Below, in pieces: positions 41,455 to 50,576 of a stretch of 64,000 bases of DNA. A program made the translations under genes and the position numbers. The stretch comes from Gemmatimonadota bacterium (GTDB lineage Bacteria; Latescibacterota; UBA2968; UBA8231): positions 1 through 64,000 of the forward strand of contig JAPPEF010000370.1 in NCBI GenBank assembly GCA_028875335.1, given 5' to 3'. The first letter of the stretch is position 1. Every line of letters starts with the position of its first letter. The notes beneath the pieces were generated by a model. It had not been told where the DNA came from and ran no database searches. It worked only from the letters and a program-made list of their open reading frames with translations.

Positions 41455-43356
41455 TTATTTGAGGAATGTGACCTTTTTACTTAGCTGCAGATTGGGTGCT
41501 TCGATCTTATAGAGGTACACCCCAGTGGATACTTCTGCACCGCTGTCATCTCTGCCGTCCCACGTGACAGAGAATTGACCCGGACCCATAACCTGATTGG
41601 CCAACACGCGCACCAACTGGCCTGTCTGGTTGTAAACCTTGATCTGGATCGGCGCTTGCCAGGGCAGGTCGAAGCGAATCGTGGTCTCGGGGTTGAAGGG
41701 ATTGGGATACGCATCACCCAGAGCAGGAGTGTTGGGCGTAGCAGCACCTTCCACCTCTGCGATCGCAGTGCCGACCGAGCCCAAAGTCACCTGCTTCTGA
41801 TCATAAGGAAACTGGGCCACTGGATGGGTAGGCGGCACTACGCCGACATCCTCGGACACCCATTCGTTGGATGCCAAGGCATCGCCGAAACCGCCGACAA
41901 TCATGTACACGCCGTCCCAATCGTCGCCCTCGTCGACCACTGCCACATGCTGCGACCAAGTTAGCGGTGCCTCCTTGGGCTCAAACTTGAACAGGCCGGA
42001 GCCATCTTCACCTAGCATGGCGCCGAAACTGGTGTTGTCCAAGCCGTTTTCACAGACCGAGACCCAGCCCCATTTGTTGGCGAAAATCGAGTACTTGAAG
42101 TTGGGCGCTTCGGTATGGCCGTAGAGCAGGTCGCCAAACGTGCCGTCATCCGAATTGAAGGCGCGGGTATCGCCAAAGCCGTCGCCGTTGCGGTTCATCC
42201 ACATCAGATCGCCATCGTAGCTGTGGCGCACGATGCACGAAGTGTGGTGGGAGGTAGTGGTGATGCCTTCGGGAGGGGGCTCGCCATTGTAAAAGGCGGC
42301 CGTTTCCATCGGCCCACCGACGCGATCGGAGCCTGCATTATCGTAGATAAACAGGTCGGTCACGTCCCAAGTGTCTAGCTTGGCACCGGTCTCGACGTCG
42401 TAGGAGACGATTTGGGCCACCGTGCCGGTCACGCCGGCGGTGACATAGGCGACGGTCTTGTCGGGATTGGTGATGAGGGTACGCTGCCCTGGGCTGCCGG
42501 GCAGTTCCTCAATGTTGATAATGCCGTTCTCGGCGTCGTTATCAATGCCCCAGTCCTCCTCCGGAGCGAGGCGATTGGAATCCCAGTCCACGGTCCAGCG
42601 CATGAGGCGGTTGGACTGGCCGATACCGATGAACTCGGTCATATCGCTGTTGAGCGGCACACCGGATAGCGGCGTGCCACCGCCCGCATCAATGATGGCA
42701 GTGTGGTCAATCAGATCGAATCCCTCAAGGTTCTCGATCCAGTCGTTGTTCATATTGTTGTTGCGAGTATGGTCGAAGACGCGGTTGTTGGCCGTGTCGA
42801 TGATGAAGCGACCCGGAGTCCCCAGTTTGCGGAAGACGGCACCGGCCACCAGATGGGGTGCGGCTTCGTCGTCAAAGGCGGCTAGGAACAGCTTGTAGCT
42901 TCCTGCGGGCACCACATTGCCGTCGTTGTCGTGGCCGTTCCAAACGATGGCGTTGTCGCCTTCTTCAAAGCGCTCGCCGTTGGACTTGAACACCAAGGGA
43001 TTGACCCCTTCGTACACGTGCCAGCCCGGATCGGGATGCTCGGGATCGTTATAGGGTGCCGGCCCTTCGCCGGTAATGGTCAAGGGAGGATTCGCGTCGG
43101 CATGGTAGATGATCAGCCAGACCGTGGCACCGCTACCCGAAAGGGTAAAAGGGATTTCCAAGTCTGAACCATCGAACGCGTAATCGGATACATCCGACAA
43201 GCCTTCGATCTCTAGGACCGTAGGACTGCCGCCACTGGTCATATCGGCGAGGCTAGTAACATCGGGGTTACCAGCATGGACGAACTGGGCGCTGGCCGTT
43301 CCTGCCGTAAGCAGCAGGGAGGCTGCCCCGATAATAATACTTTTCAAGAATCGCAT
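41455..43356 (-). CDS. Exported protein with FlgD-Ig segments and a gliding-type C-terminal tail
   Basis: The 633-residue protein has a signal peptide (SIIIGAASLLLTAGTASAQ). A first FlgD-Ig-like segment lies at about 55-170 (FTLSGSGATVWLIIYHAD, VWNGHDNDGNVVPAGSYKLFLAAF). A beta-propeller-like central region (RFIIDTANNRVFDHTRNNN) follows. The C-terminus reads LGDAYPNPFNPETTIRFDLP, VYNQTGQLVRVLANQ, WDGRDDSGAEVSTGVYLYKI, KKVTFLK, the tail style of secreted FCB proteins, resembling the type A sorting domain of T9SS cargo. The strong GAAGGAG ribosome site, consensus promoter and 3' hairpin suggest high expression. Confidence 0.75.
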   Translation of the reverse strand: MRFLKSIIIGAASLLLTAGTASAQFVHAGNPDVTSLADMTSGGSPTVLEIEGLSDVSDYAFDGSDLEIPFTLSGSGATVWLIIYHADANPPLTITGEGPAPYNDPEHPDPGWHVYEGVNPLVFKSNGERFEEGDNAIVWNGHDNDGNVVPAGSYKLFLAAFDDEAAPHLVAGAVFRKLGTPGRFIIDTANNRVFDHTRNNNMNNDWIENLEGFDLIDHTAIIDAGGGTPLSGVPLNSDMTEFIGIGQSNRLMRWTVDWDSNRLAPEEDWGIDNDAENGIINIEELPGSPGQRTLITNPDKTVAYVTAGVTGTVAQIVSYDVETGAKLDTWDVTDLFIYDNAGSDRVGGPMETAAFYNGEPPPEGITTTSHHTSCIVRHSYDGDLMWMNRNGDGFGDTRAFNSDDGTFGDLLYGHTEAPNFKYSIFANKWGWVSVCENGLDNTSFGAMLGEDGSGLFKFEPKEAPLTWSQHVAVVDEGDDWDGVYMIVGGFGDALASNEWVSEDVGVVPPTHPVAQFPYDQKQVTLGSVGTAIAEVEGAATPNTPALGDAYPNPFNPETTIRFDLPWQAPIQIKVYNQTGQLVRVLANQVMGPGQFSVTWDGRDDSGAEVSTGVYLYKIEAPNLQLSKKVTFLK

Positions 43357-43471
43357 TGCTTCTCCTTCGTTTAGTTTAGAACGCGATTGTTCATTAAAAA
43401 GAGTTAGAAAGCGAAATTCAATGCCTTAAGCCTCCTTTCCTAAGACTGGATTGGTTCCGGTTGGGCTGTCT

Positions 43472-43500
43472 ATGATAAGTTGATTTTTTCTCTTTATCAA
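43472..43500 (-). promoter_or_regulatory. Consensus sigma-70 promoter
   Basis: On the minus strand TTGATA (43500-43495) and TATCAT (43477-43472) are exactly 17 bp apart with an A-rich spacer. Each box differs from consensus by one base. Transcription would start near 43465 and give a leader of about 110 bases ahead of the ATG at 43356. Confidence 0.6.
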
Positions 43501-43521
43501 TAATTTTTTGCGATCATTTGT

Positions 43522-45606
43522 TCACACCTCGACGTTCAACGCGCTGACCACGCCCGGTACTCCCATGTTATTCAAGATGCGCATCTCCAGCACGTTCAGT
43601 CCTTCGTGCAGCGGCCAGTCGATCTGGGCCGGACACTCCTGCCATGACTGCCCGTCGATCTGCACCTGGAAGGTCAGAAAACTAGGAGTTTCCGTCTCCA
43701 GATAAATGCGTAGCTGGAGTTCGTCAATGGCCTCGGCGACATATCGCGTTTGATTGAGCGTAGGGTAGAAATCCGCCCGCCGGTTTGCGTGCTGGGTAAA
43801 GTGGGATAGCGGTGGGACTTGGTCGTCGGCCCAGTTGAGGTAGCCGTTCCACGACCACACTTCGGTACCTTGGCTCACCGGCAGGGGGCGGGGCCGGCTG
43901 AACACGTCGAAGCGCGGCACGATGCGGAAGTGGCAAAACGAGCGGAACAAAAAGAGTGAACCCTCCTCGGTGGAATGCTGGTAGTCCCCATCGTAGAAGG
44001 CGATGGGCAGGTCTTTTACCACGGCCTCCAAGTCTTGGTGAAAAAGATAAGGGCGATCCCAGCGTTCGGGACGCTCTAGCCGCTCGGCCAGCACTTGGTG
44101 GATTTCTTGGGTGTCTAGCGGCACTAGGGTTTTGGGATCGTACCAGTAATAATCGCGGGTAGCATCTAGGTGCATCCACTTGTCGTAGTCATTGGACCAG
44201 ACCTCGGCGATTTCGTGGCCGGTCATACCTTCGCTGTGGAAATTGAGGTGGCGAGCGGGGATGCCCATGCTCAGACAGGCAGCTACTAGTACCACATTGG
44301 GGTAGAGGCACATGTGGTCGCGCCGCCGCTGTTCGTACTGATTCATCCGAATGACGCCATTCTCGTCCCGTTCAAGGCAAATCCAGGCGAGCGGGTCCCA
44401 CGGGAAATGGCTGCAGTCGCTCAGGGGGATGTGATACGCCCAGCGGTGCAGCCGCGCGATTTTAGCGAATTCGGTCTGTGCCCCGGCCACCACTGCGTCC
44501 AGTTCGCATTGCTCGCGCAAATCCCGCAGTATCTGGGCGCGATAGTCCTCATACGGCATGGGGATGGACGGCCGTAGAATCTGGGCGTTCTTAGCGCTGA
44601 CTAAGCGGCCTGCAAACCGCTCTCCTTGCTGGAAGTCGGCGTTGATCTGGACGCTTTTGAGCACAGGGGATTGCAACCCGTCCGCAGTTGAAAAATCGAC
44701 TTTCCACTGGATATAACGGCCTTTGATGGTTGCCGGTTGTCCGTCATAGACCTGCCAGTCGCTCCAGTGGTCTGCGTCCCAGATGGGACGAGAGCCGGTT
44801 CGCAAGGCCCAATCGAGCCGGGTGCCCTCGGGGGTATCCGCTTCCCAGTCTAGGGTTATGCGCTGTAGGCTGCGCTCGCTTTTAACCGCGTCGTCCGACT
44901 CGCCAGCCGCGTCGGTCACCTTAGAGACCAACTCGCCGTTGCGGCGAAAGCGGTCAAGGACCAGGCGCAGGACGTATTCCCCGCGCTCTGCTTCCCAGGT
45001 TTGGCCGCCGTCGGTACTATAGCGGCTGGCGTGGGGAAGCGTTACTGGATCGTCCATGCCCTTGTAAAAATCGCGATAGTCCGCCACCATTAGCTGCCAG
45101 CCAGCTAAGCCATCTACGGCGGCCACTTCAATCTCATTGTCGCCTAGCTGTAGCGTCTCTGGCGGAATATCTACGTAGTACCAGCGGCTCCAACTCCATT
45201 CTCCGACTATCAACTCCCAATACTGGTTGGCAAGGGGGGCGGCTTGACGCGAGGGGGGGCGCAGAACCGGGTGTCCGTTTATTGTGAACTGGAGGGTGGA
45301 TTGATTGTCTTGGCATTCCTTGGCGATAAACGCCAACTGGGTTCCAAGTACAGCCGGATTATCCAAATGCAGGATTTTGTGGAACACCGTCTGGCCGCTC
45401 AGCTCGACAAAAGGCTCGATGCCTTCTTGGTCTGAACGGCCCGAGCCGGGCGCGTCGTTTTCGACCACTTGGCCGCGAAACAGGCGGATGCCTTCGTCCT
45501 GCCGACCCATCCACAGATCCGTCGTATTGGCGGCGCTAGCGTAGATCTCCTCGGCTTTTGTAAAAATAGTAACGCGTTGCTCTTTGAGGGCAGCAGAGAC
45601 AGTCAT
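43522..45606 (-). CDS. Transglutaminase-like protein
   Basis: From the ATG at 45606 (AGGAAG about five bases upstream; an earlier codon at 45624 is less likely) the product has 694 residues. There is no clear signal peptide. The centre holds a transglutaminase/protease-like core: Cys at about 433 (RRDHMCLYPNVVLVAACLSMGIPARHLNFH), His at about 463 (MTGHEIAEVW) and Asp at about 479 (WMHLDATRDYYW). The flanking regions look like beta-sandwiches. Bacterial members hydrolyse or cross-link peptides. It is divergent from the DUF6785 gene at 45751. Confidence 0.75.
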   Translation of the reverse strand: MTVSAALKEQRVTIFTKAEEIYASAANTTDLWMGRQDEGIRLFRGQVVENDAPGSGRSDQEGIEPFVELSGQTVFHKILHLDNPAVLGTQLAFIAKECQDNQSTLQFTINGHPVLRPPSRQAAPLANQYWELIVGEWSWSRWYYVDIPPETLQLGDNEIEVAAVDGLAGWQLMVADYRDFYKGMDDPVTLPHASRYSTDGGQTWEAERGEYVLRLVLDRFRRNGELVSKVTDAAGESDDAVKSERSLQRITLDWEADTPEGTRLDWALRTGSRPIWDADHWSDWQVYDGQPATIKGRYIQWKVDFSTADGLQSPVLKSVQINADFQQGERFAGRLVSAKNAQILRPSIPMPYEDYRAQILRDLREQCELDAVVAGAQTEFAKIARLHRWAYHIPLSDCSHFPWDPLAWICLERDENGVIRMNQYEQRRRDHMCLYPNVVLVAACLSMGIPARHLNFHSEGMTGHEIAEVWSNDYDKWMHLDATRDYYWYDPKTLVPLDTQEIHQVLAERLERPERWDRPYLFHQDLEAVVKDLPIAFYDGDYQHSTEEGSLFLFRSFCHFRIVPRFDVFSRPRPLPVSQGTEVWSWNGYLNWADDQVPPLSHFTQHANRRADFYPTLNQTRYVAEAIDELQLRIYLETETPSFLTFQVQIDGQSWQECPAQIDWPLHEGLNVLEMRILNNMGVPGVVSALNVEV

Positions 45607-45750
45607 TGCACTTCCTTTCGTCAATGGGGCTTACTGGCAAATGCAGAGAACCATCTATAGTATATACGGCCTGACGGCACAAGAGGTCTTTCATCTTTTG
45701 CGTAGATTGCGCCTACGCTCCATCCTTGGCGCAAGTATCAGAATTATCGG

Positions 45751-47712
45751 ATGCAAGGTATAAAAAAGAAAAATCAAGACGCGGCTTCCGCAGCGGGTGT
45801 TACGGTGCGCTCCCTGCTGGTCGGGTCTTTGATGACGCTGGGCATCAGCACTATAGCGCCCTACAGCAATATGATCTTGCGCGGCTCGAATTTTGCCCTC
45901 GATTTCAGTACGGCCGGCGCTATTTTTTTGTTTTTTCTCTTTGTGTTTTTTATTCAAACTGGGCTCAAGGCCCTGCATCCCCGCTTGAGCCTGCGGCGCG
46001 AGGAACTGGTGGTCGTCTATATCATGGCCATCGTGGGCTGCGCCATCCCCAGTATGGGGCTCACCGAATACCTCCTGCCCATCACTAGCGGCGTGCTCTA
46101 CTACGCCACGCCGGAAAACGAGTGGGCGGCGCTGATTCATCCCTTTGTTCGTTCTTGGCTCGTACCGCAAGACTACGATGCGGCCCGGTATTTCTACGAA
46201 GGTCTGCCCCAGGGGATGCCCATACCGTGGTCCGCTTGGTTAGTGCCCCTGTTGGCTTGGATGCCTCTCATTCTGTGCGTGTACGTGGCCATGATTTGCA
46301 TTGCGGTCATCTTGCGGCGCCCTTGGATTCAGGACGAACGCCTGAACTTTCCGCTCATTCAGGTGCCCATCGCCATGATTGCCGAGGGCAAGCCAACGGA
46401 CAGAATCAGTCCCTTTTTTAAGAATCCGATTATGTGGGCGGGCTTTGCCATTCCCTTCGTCATCGGTTCCATCCGCGCCCTGCACAATTACTACGACTTT
46501 GTCCCCGATATCGTTTTGGTCACCAGCATTCCGCTTTTCCGCAATACCACCAATCTGCAGATCGCCCTGAGCTTTCCCATGGTCGGTTTTGCCTTTCTGG
46601 TCAATCTCGATATCGCTTTTAGCGTCTGGTTTTTTAACCTAATTGGTCGCGTCCAAGAAGGCACCCTTGGCGTTCTGGGTGTGGCGAGTACGGAAAAGCT
46701 CAATTTTGCCACCTTCCCCATCTTCGCCCATCAAGGCATGGGTGCCATGATCGTACTGGTATTCTTCAGTCTATGGATGGCCCGTCGGCATCTGGTGCGG
46801 GTTTGCCGCAAGGCGTTTAGGGGGCTCCCGGAGGTCGATGATTCGGACGAGATACTCTCCTACCGGACCGCTGTTTTCGGCCTTATAGCCACGAGCCTTT
46901 TTATTGGGGTCTGGCTGGCACTGGCGGGGCTGGCGTGGTGGGTGGTGCCCATCTATTTATTTGCCATGTTCACGCTGTTTGTCGGCATTACCCGGGTCGT
47001 GGCCGAAGGCGGTATTGCCGCCACCCGGGCACCGCTGATCGCCTCTGATTTTGTCACCTCGGGTCTGGGCTCTGCAGTGCTTGGAGGCCAGACCCTCACG
47101 GCACTGAGTTTCACTTATGTTTGGGCCGCTGACATCCGCACCTTTGTCCTGGCGTCCTGTGCCAATGGCCTCAAATTGGCCGAAGAGTATTTGCGCGGGA
47201 GCAAACGGGCACTTTTTGCCGCCATTATGCTGGCCATCTGTATTAGTCTGGGGGCTTCGATATGGGTCGTACTCTATCTGAGCTATACCTACGGCGGCGT
47301 TAATCTAGAGCCTTGGTTCTTCATCAGCGGCCCTCAAGTGCCCTTCAGATTTGTAGCGCGCGAACTCCATACGCTAGACGGACCCGATCTGGTAGGCTGG
47401 ATCTCGACCCTAGCCGGCGGCGGGGTCATGGCCTTGCTGATGATCGCGCGTCACCACCTGTTCTGGTGGCCCCTGCACCCGCTCGGGTATGCCGTCAGCG
47501 CGAGTACCTACCTGACCAACTACATTTCTTTTAGTGTTTTTTTGGCTTGGCTAATCAAAGCCATCATTCTCAAGTACGGAGGCCCGACCTATTTTCGGTT
47601 GGCTTGTCCTTTCTTTTTGGGATTGATTCTCGGCCAATTTTCCGTGGCAGGGATGTGGCTGGTTATCGACTACTTTACGGGTATGACCGGCAATTCCATT
47701 TACTGGGTATAG
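45751..47712 (+). CDS. Second DUF6785-type polytopic membrane protein
   Basis: The 653-residue protein matches the one at 895-2823 along its whole length, for example GLTEYLLPITSGVLYYATPENEW, IQDERLNFPLIQVPIAMIAEGK, DDSDEILSYRTAVFG, ILKYGGPTYFR and LVIDYFTGMTGN. At least twelve hydrophobic helices are visible. It presumably transports the same type of solute or a related one; the substrate is unknown. The start ATG has no strong ribosome site. The DUF1080 gene ends 6 bp away on the other strand. Confidence 0.75.
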   Translation: MQGIKKKNQDAASAAGVTVRSLLVGSLMTLGISTIAPYSNMILRGSNFALDFSTAGAIFLFFLFVFFIQTGLKALHPRLSLRREELVVVYIMAIVGCAIPSMGLTEYLLPITSGVLYYATPENEWAALIHPFVRSWLVPQDYDAARYFYEGLPQGMPIPWSAWLVPLLAWMPLILCVYVAMICIAVILRRPWIQDERLNFPLIQVPIAMIAEGKPTDRISPFFKNPIMWAGFAIPFVIGSIRALHNYYDFVPDIVLVTSIPLFRNTTNLQIALSFPMVGFAFLVNLDIAFSVWFFNLIGRVQEGTLGVLGVASTEKLNFATFPIFAHQGMGAMIVLVFFSLWMARRHLVRVCRKAFRGLPEVDDSDEILSYRTAVFGLIATSLFIGVWLALAGLAWWVVPIYLFAMFTLFVGITRVVAEGGIAATRAPLIASDFVTSGLGSAVLGGQTLTALSFTYVWAADIRTFVLASCANGLKLAEEYLRGSKRALFAAIMLAICISLGASIWVVLYLSYTYGGVNLEPWFFISGPQVPFRFVARELHTLDGPDLVGWISTLAGGGVMALLMIARHHLFWWPLHPLGYAVSASTYLTNYISFSVFLAWLIKAIILKYGGPTYFRLACPFFLGLILGQFSVAGMWLVIDYFTGMTGNSIYWV

Positions 47713-47718
47713 ACTCTC

Positions 47719-48444
47719 TCAGCCTTCGTCGTATCCCCTTACTGGCCGCGCCCAAATATTGCGATAGCGCACTAGGTCGCCGTGGTCTTGCAGGCGGAGC
47801 GGCCCGGTGGGGGGATGCGCTTCATAGCGATAGACGCCGCGATGGCCCGTGGGACCCAAAACCTCGACGTGGTGGTGGACCAAGACGCCGTTGTGGACGA
47901 GGGTGAGATAAGCTGGGCTGGCTAACTCGGCGCCGTTGAAGCGCGGGGCCTTCCAGAAGATGTCGTAGGACTGCCATTCGCCGGGTGGACGACAGGCGTT
48001 GACCAGCGGTGGGTACTCGCCATAGACGGCGGCTGTAGTGCCGTCGGCATACGTGGGGTTGTCGTACCCGTCGAGGACTTGGATCTCGTAGAGGCTCATG
48101 AGGAAGACGCCGCTGTTGCCGCGCCCTTGGCTCTCGCCTTTGACCTCGCTGGGACAGGCGAATTCGAGATGGTACTGGACGTCGCCAAAGCGCGCCGTGC
48201 TGACGATATCGCCGGAACGAGGCGCGACCTCCATGTAGCCGTCGGCCAACTGCCAAGGGGCGTCGCCGCCGTTGACGCTCTGCCAGCCGTCGAGGCTAGT
48301 CCCGTCGAAGAGGACGACCGCGTCGGAGGGGGGGCTGTTGTCGCTGCCGGGCGTCACCACCGCCGGGGCGGGCCGTTGGTGATCGTGGACGCAATAGGGA
48401 GAGTTGGGTAGCATGGGGGTATCGTCGTACCCTGATTTGCCCAT
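47719..48444 (-). CDS. DUF1080 (3-keto-disaccharide hydrolase-like) protein
   Basis: Started at the ATG at 48444, with AAGGAG nine bases upstream, the protein has 241 residues and no signal peptide. It shows DAVVLFDGTSLDGWQSVNGGDAPWQLADGYMEV, then RGNSGVFLMSLYEIQVLDGYDNPTYADG and WQSYDIFWKAPRFNGA, and closes GPLRLQDHGDLVRYRNIW. This lectin-like sandwich (LamG/concanavalin type) is the DUF1080 family, some of which act on 3-keto-glycosides. It is convergent with the transporter-like gene. Confidence 0.88.
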   Translation of the reverse strand: MGKSGYDDTPMLPNSPYCVHDHQRPAPAVVTPGSDNSPPSDAVVLFDGTSLDGWQSVNGGDAPWQLADGYMEVAPRSGDIVSTARFGDVQYHLEFACPSEVKGESQGRGNSGVFLMSLYEIQVLDGYDNPTYADGTTAAVYGEYPPLVNACRPPGEWQSYDIFWKAPRFNGAELASPAYLTLVHNGVLVHHHVEVLGPTGHRGVYRYEAHPPTGPLRLQDHGDLVRYRNIWARPVRGYDEG

Positions 48445-48535
48445 GTGGAAAAGCTCCTTGTTTGGGGTTGGATAGGTTGGCATATAAAGGGAGCAGGACG
48501 CGCTCGCGTCAATAGCTTGCCGTTGCGCATTGCAT

Positions 48536-48541
48536 TATAAT
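48536..48541 (+). promoter_or_regulatory. Consensus -10 box before the discoidin-like gene pair
   Basis: A perfect TATAAT lies 29 bp before the ATG at 48571. I see no good -35 box at 16-18 bp, so an activator would be expected if this is real. Confidence 0.4.
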
Positions 48542-48570
48542 ACTGAGTGCCGTTCAACCTGGAGGGCGTG

Positions 48571-50565
48571 ATGGCACGCGCACCGATGTACAAAATTGCA
48601 CTGATCGCGATTGCGCTGTGCTCCTCGGCGGAAGCGCAAATATCGCTGTGGCAAATCGGCGGGGCCGGGCTGGCGTGGGACGGAAGCGACACCACGCGGA
48701 TCATCGTGGACATCAACGCCGAGCGCATCCGGCCCGTGTACTTTGCCGACGGCGACAACATGTTTCTGTCGGTAGCGGGTTGGTCCGAGCTGATCGTCCC
48801 GCGCGAACTGGGGTACCTCGATGGGCATCAGCCGCGGCTGTGGTACATGGACGGTACCAATGTCAACCGGACTTCGTACTTCGACAGCCCGCTCTACGTG
48901 GACGGGTTGCGGAGTACGTACAACACGGCCCGCGACGGCTGGTGGACCATCGACATCGGCGTGCCCGTGCCGGCTAGGCGCTTTGGATTTGCCACGCCGA
49001 CCGAGGGGATCCGCTCCGACGGCGTGCCGCTCAACCAAGACCCGGTGCCGGCCTTTGAGGTGAGTATTGCCGCCGAGACGAGCGATGTCCTCGCGCAAAA
49101 GGGCTATCGCCGCTTGAACACCCTCATCGCCGATGTGCCGGTCAACTTCGACCCAGAGGTCGAGATTGATTTTCCCCAGCAATACGTGCGCTTTGTGCGC
49201 TACCAGCGCAAAGCGTCCGCGCTCGACGAGCAGCGCACCACCGATAGCAACACAGTGCGCGGCACCATTGCCGAATTTGTGCTCACCGGCCGCGGCGTGC
49301 CCAAGCGGGCGATCTACCGCAGCAAAGTTCTCGACTTGGGAGCCGAGGTGAACTTTGGCCGCTTGGCGTGGGCAGTGCGCACTATGCGGATGGTCGGCGA
49401 AGAGGCCGTGGTCGTGTCAGACGCCGAGGCGTGGGTAGAGGTAGAGGTGCGGGCCGGTCGCGACGGCGATCCCAACGTCTACCGAGAATACACGGACTCG
49501 GGCAAGGAATTTGTGGTGACGCGCGAGCGCTACGAAAACGATCTGCGCCTGCCCGAGACCGAGGGAATCCTGCAAATCGACCGCCAGCCTGGCATCCGTG
49601 CTTCCATTGGCTACGACAGCGAGAATTGGTCTTTTTGGTCCAGTCCCATTACAGAATCTGGCACTTGGCTCGACTTGCGCAACGGCTCGCATTTGCAACT
49701 CCAAATTACCCTGCAAAGCCGAGCGTTTGGCGATTGGGTGGAACTTGATTCGCTGTGGATTGAGACCTCGCCGCCGCTGGCCGATCAGATCGTGGGCGAA
49801 GTCGCGCGCGCAGCCGACATGCAGCCCGCTCCGGGTTTTGTCCAAGTCGAGTTGGGGGCGCGGGAGACGTTTGTGTACGACGTGCGAGCCTCGTTTGCCA
49901 GCGCCGCCGAAGGGGGCTTTGACCGGGTGCGGATCCAAACGGGCATTGCACCTGAGTTTGCGCGCTTGGAAATGGGCGATCCGCTCGCAGTTGTCGATCC
50001 GCTGGCCGTGGTAGAAGGCGACGCGAGCTTAGAGGTGCTCCTGCCGCGCAAAGTGACTGCTGAGTCCAACGATCCGCTGCGGGTGGTCTTTGCCGCGGAA
50101 GTCTTTACGCGCGCGACGACCTTTACCGGCGAGGTGTTGACCGAGGACGAGAACCGCCTGCCGCAGCCGATTGAGCCGGGCGATGCCAGCGCCACTGTCT
50201 CCACCAATAGCCTGCGGGTGATCGGGGCTGCAGACGCGGCCGCGGAGATCGTCCGGCGCGTGCGCTTGTCGAGCGGGGTCATCACGCCCAACGGCGATGG
50301 GGTCAACGACCGCTTAGCTATAGAGTACGCGCTCTTCCTACTACCCGAGCCCGTGCCGGTGGTACTCGATGTGTACGACTTGGCGGGCAACCGCCGCGCT
50401 CACGTAGAAATCGGCGCACAGGACACTGGTCCGCAGCGGGCCTTTTGGGATGGCCGCGACGAGCAGGGCGCGCTCTTGCCGCCGGGCTTGTACTTATTGG
50501 AGCTGGCGTTGGTGACCGAAGCCCAGCGCGGGCGTGTGCTCCTGCCCGTTGGCTTGGCCTATTAA
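48571..50565 (+). CDS. Secreted discoidin-like/FlgD-Ig protein 2
   Basis: The ATG at 48571 has GGAGG five bases upstream and gives 664 residues with a signal peptide (IALIAIALCSSAEAQ). Residues about 30-260 resemble a galactose-binding domain region (QYVRFVRYQRKAS). The centre repeats elements of protein 1, including a WSFWSSPI region. The C-terminus is a FlgD-Ig domain: ITPNGDGVNDRLAIEYALF, VLDVYDLAGNRRAHV, FWDGRDEQGALLPPGLYLLELAL, ending PVGLAY. A surface-exposed glycan-binding role is likely. The next paralogue begins 11 bp after the stop. Confidence 0.78.
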   Translation: MARAPMYKIALIAIALCSSAEAQISLWQIGGAGLAWDGSDTTRIIVDINAERIRPVYFADGDNMFLSVAGWSELIVPRELGYLDGHQPRLWYMDGTNVNRTSYFDSPLYVDGLRSTYNTARDGWWTIDIGVPVPARRFGFATPTEGIRSDGVPLNQDPVPAFEVSIAAETSDVLAQKGYRRLNTLIADVPVNFDPEVEIDFPQQYVRFVRYQRKASALDEQRTTDSNTVRGTIAEFVLTGRGVPKRAIYRSKVLDLGAEVNFGRLAWAVRTMRMVGEEAVVVSDAEAWVEVEVRAGRDGDPNVYREYTDSGKEFVVTRERYENDLRLPETEGILQIDRQPGIRASIGYDSENWSFWSSPITESGTWLDLRNGSHLQLQITLQSRAFGDWVELDSLWIETSPPLADQIVGEVARAADMQPAPGFVQVELGARETFVYDVRASFASAAEGGFDRVRIQTGIAPEFARLEMGDPLAVVDPLAVVEGDASLEVLLPRKVTAESNDPLRVVFAAEVFTRATTFTGEVLTEDENRLPQPIEPGDASATVSTNSLRVIGAADAAAEIVRRVRLSSGVITPNGDGVNDRLAIEYALFLLPEPVPVVLDVYDLAGNRRAHVEIGAQDTGPQRAFWDGRDEQGALLPPGLYLLELALVTEAQRGRVLLPVGLAY

Positions 50566-50576
50566 GAAAGCAACGC

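Noticed and set aside
41455..43356. T9SS cargo called with certainty from the C-terminal tail
   Set aside because: The tail resembles type A sorting domains, but it may be an ordinary FlgD-Ig domain and the secretion system is not seen here.
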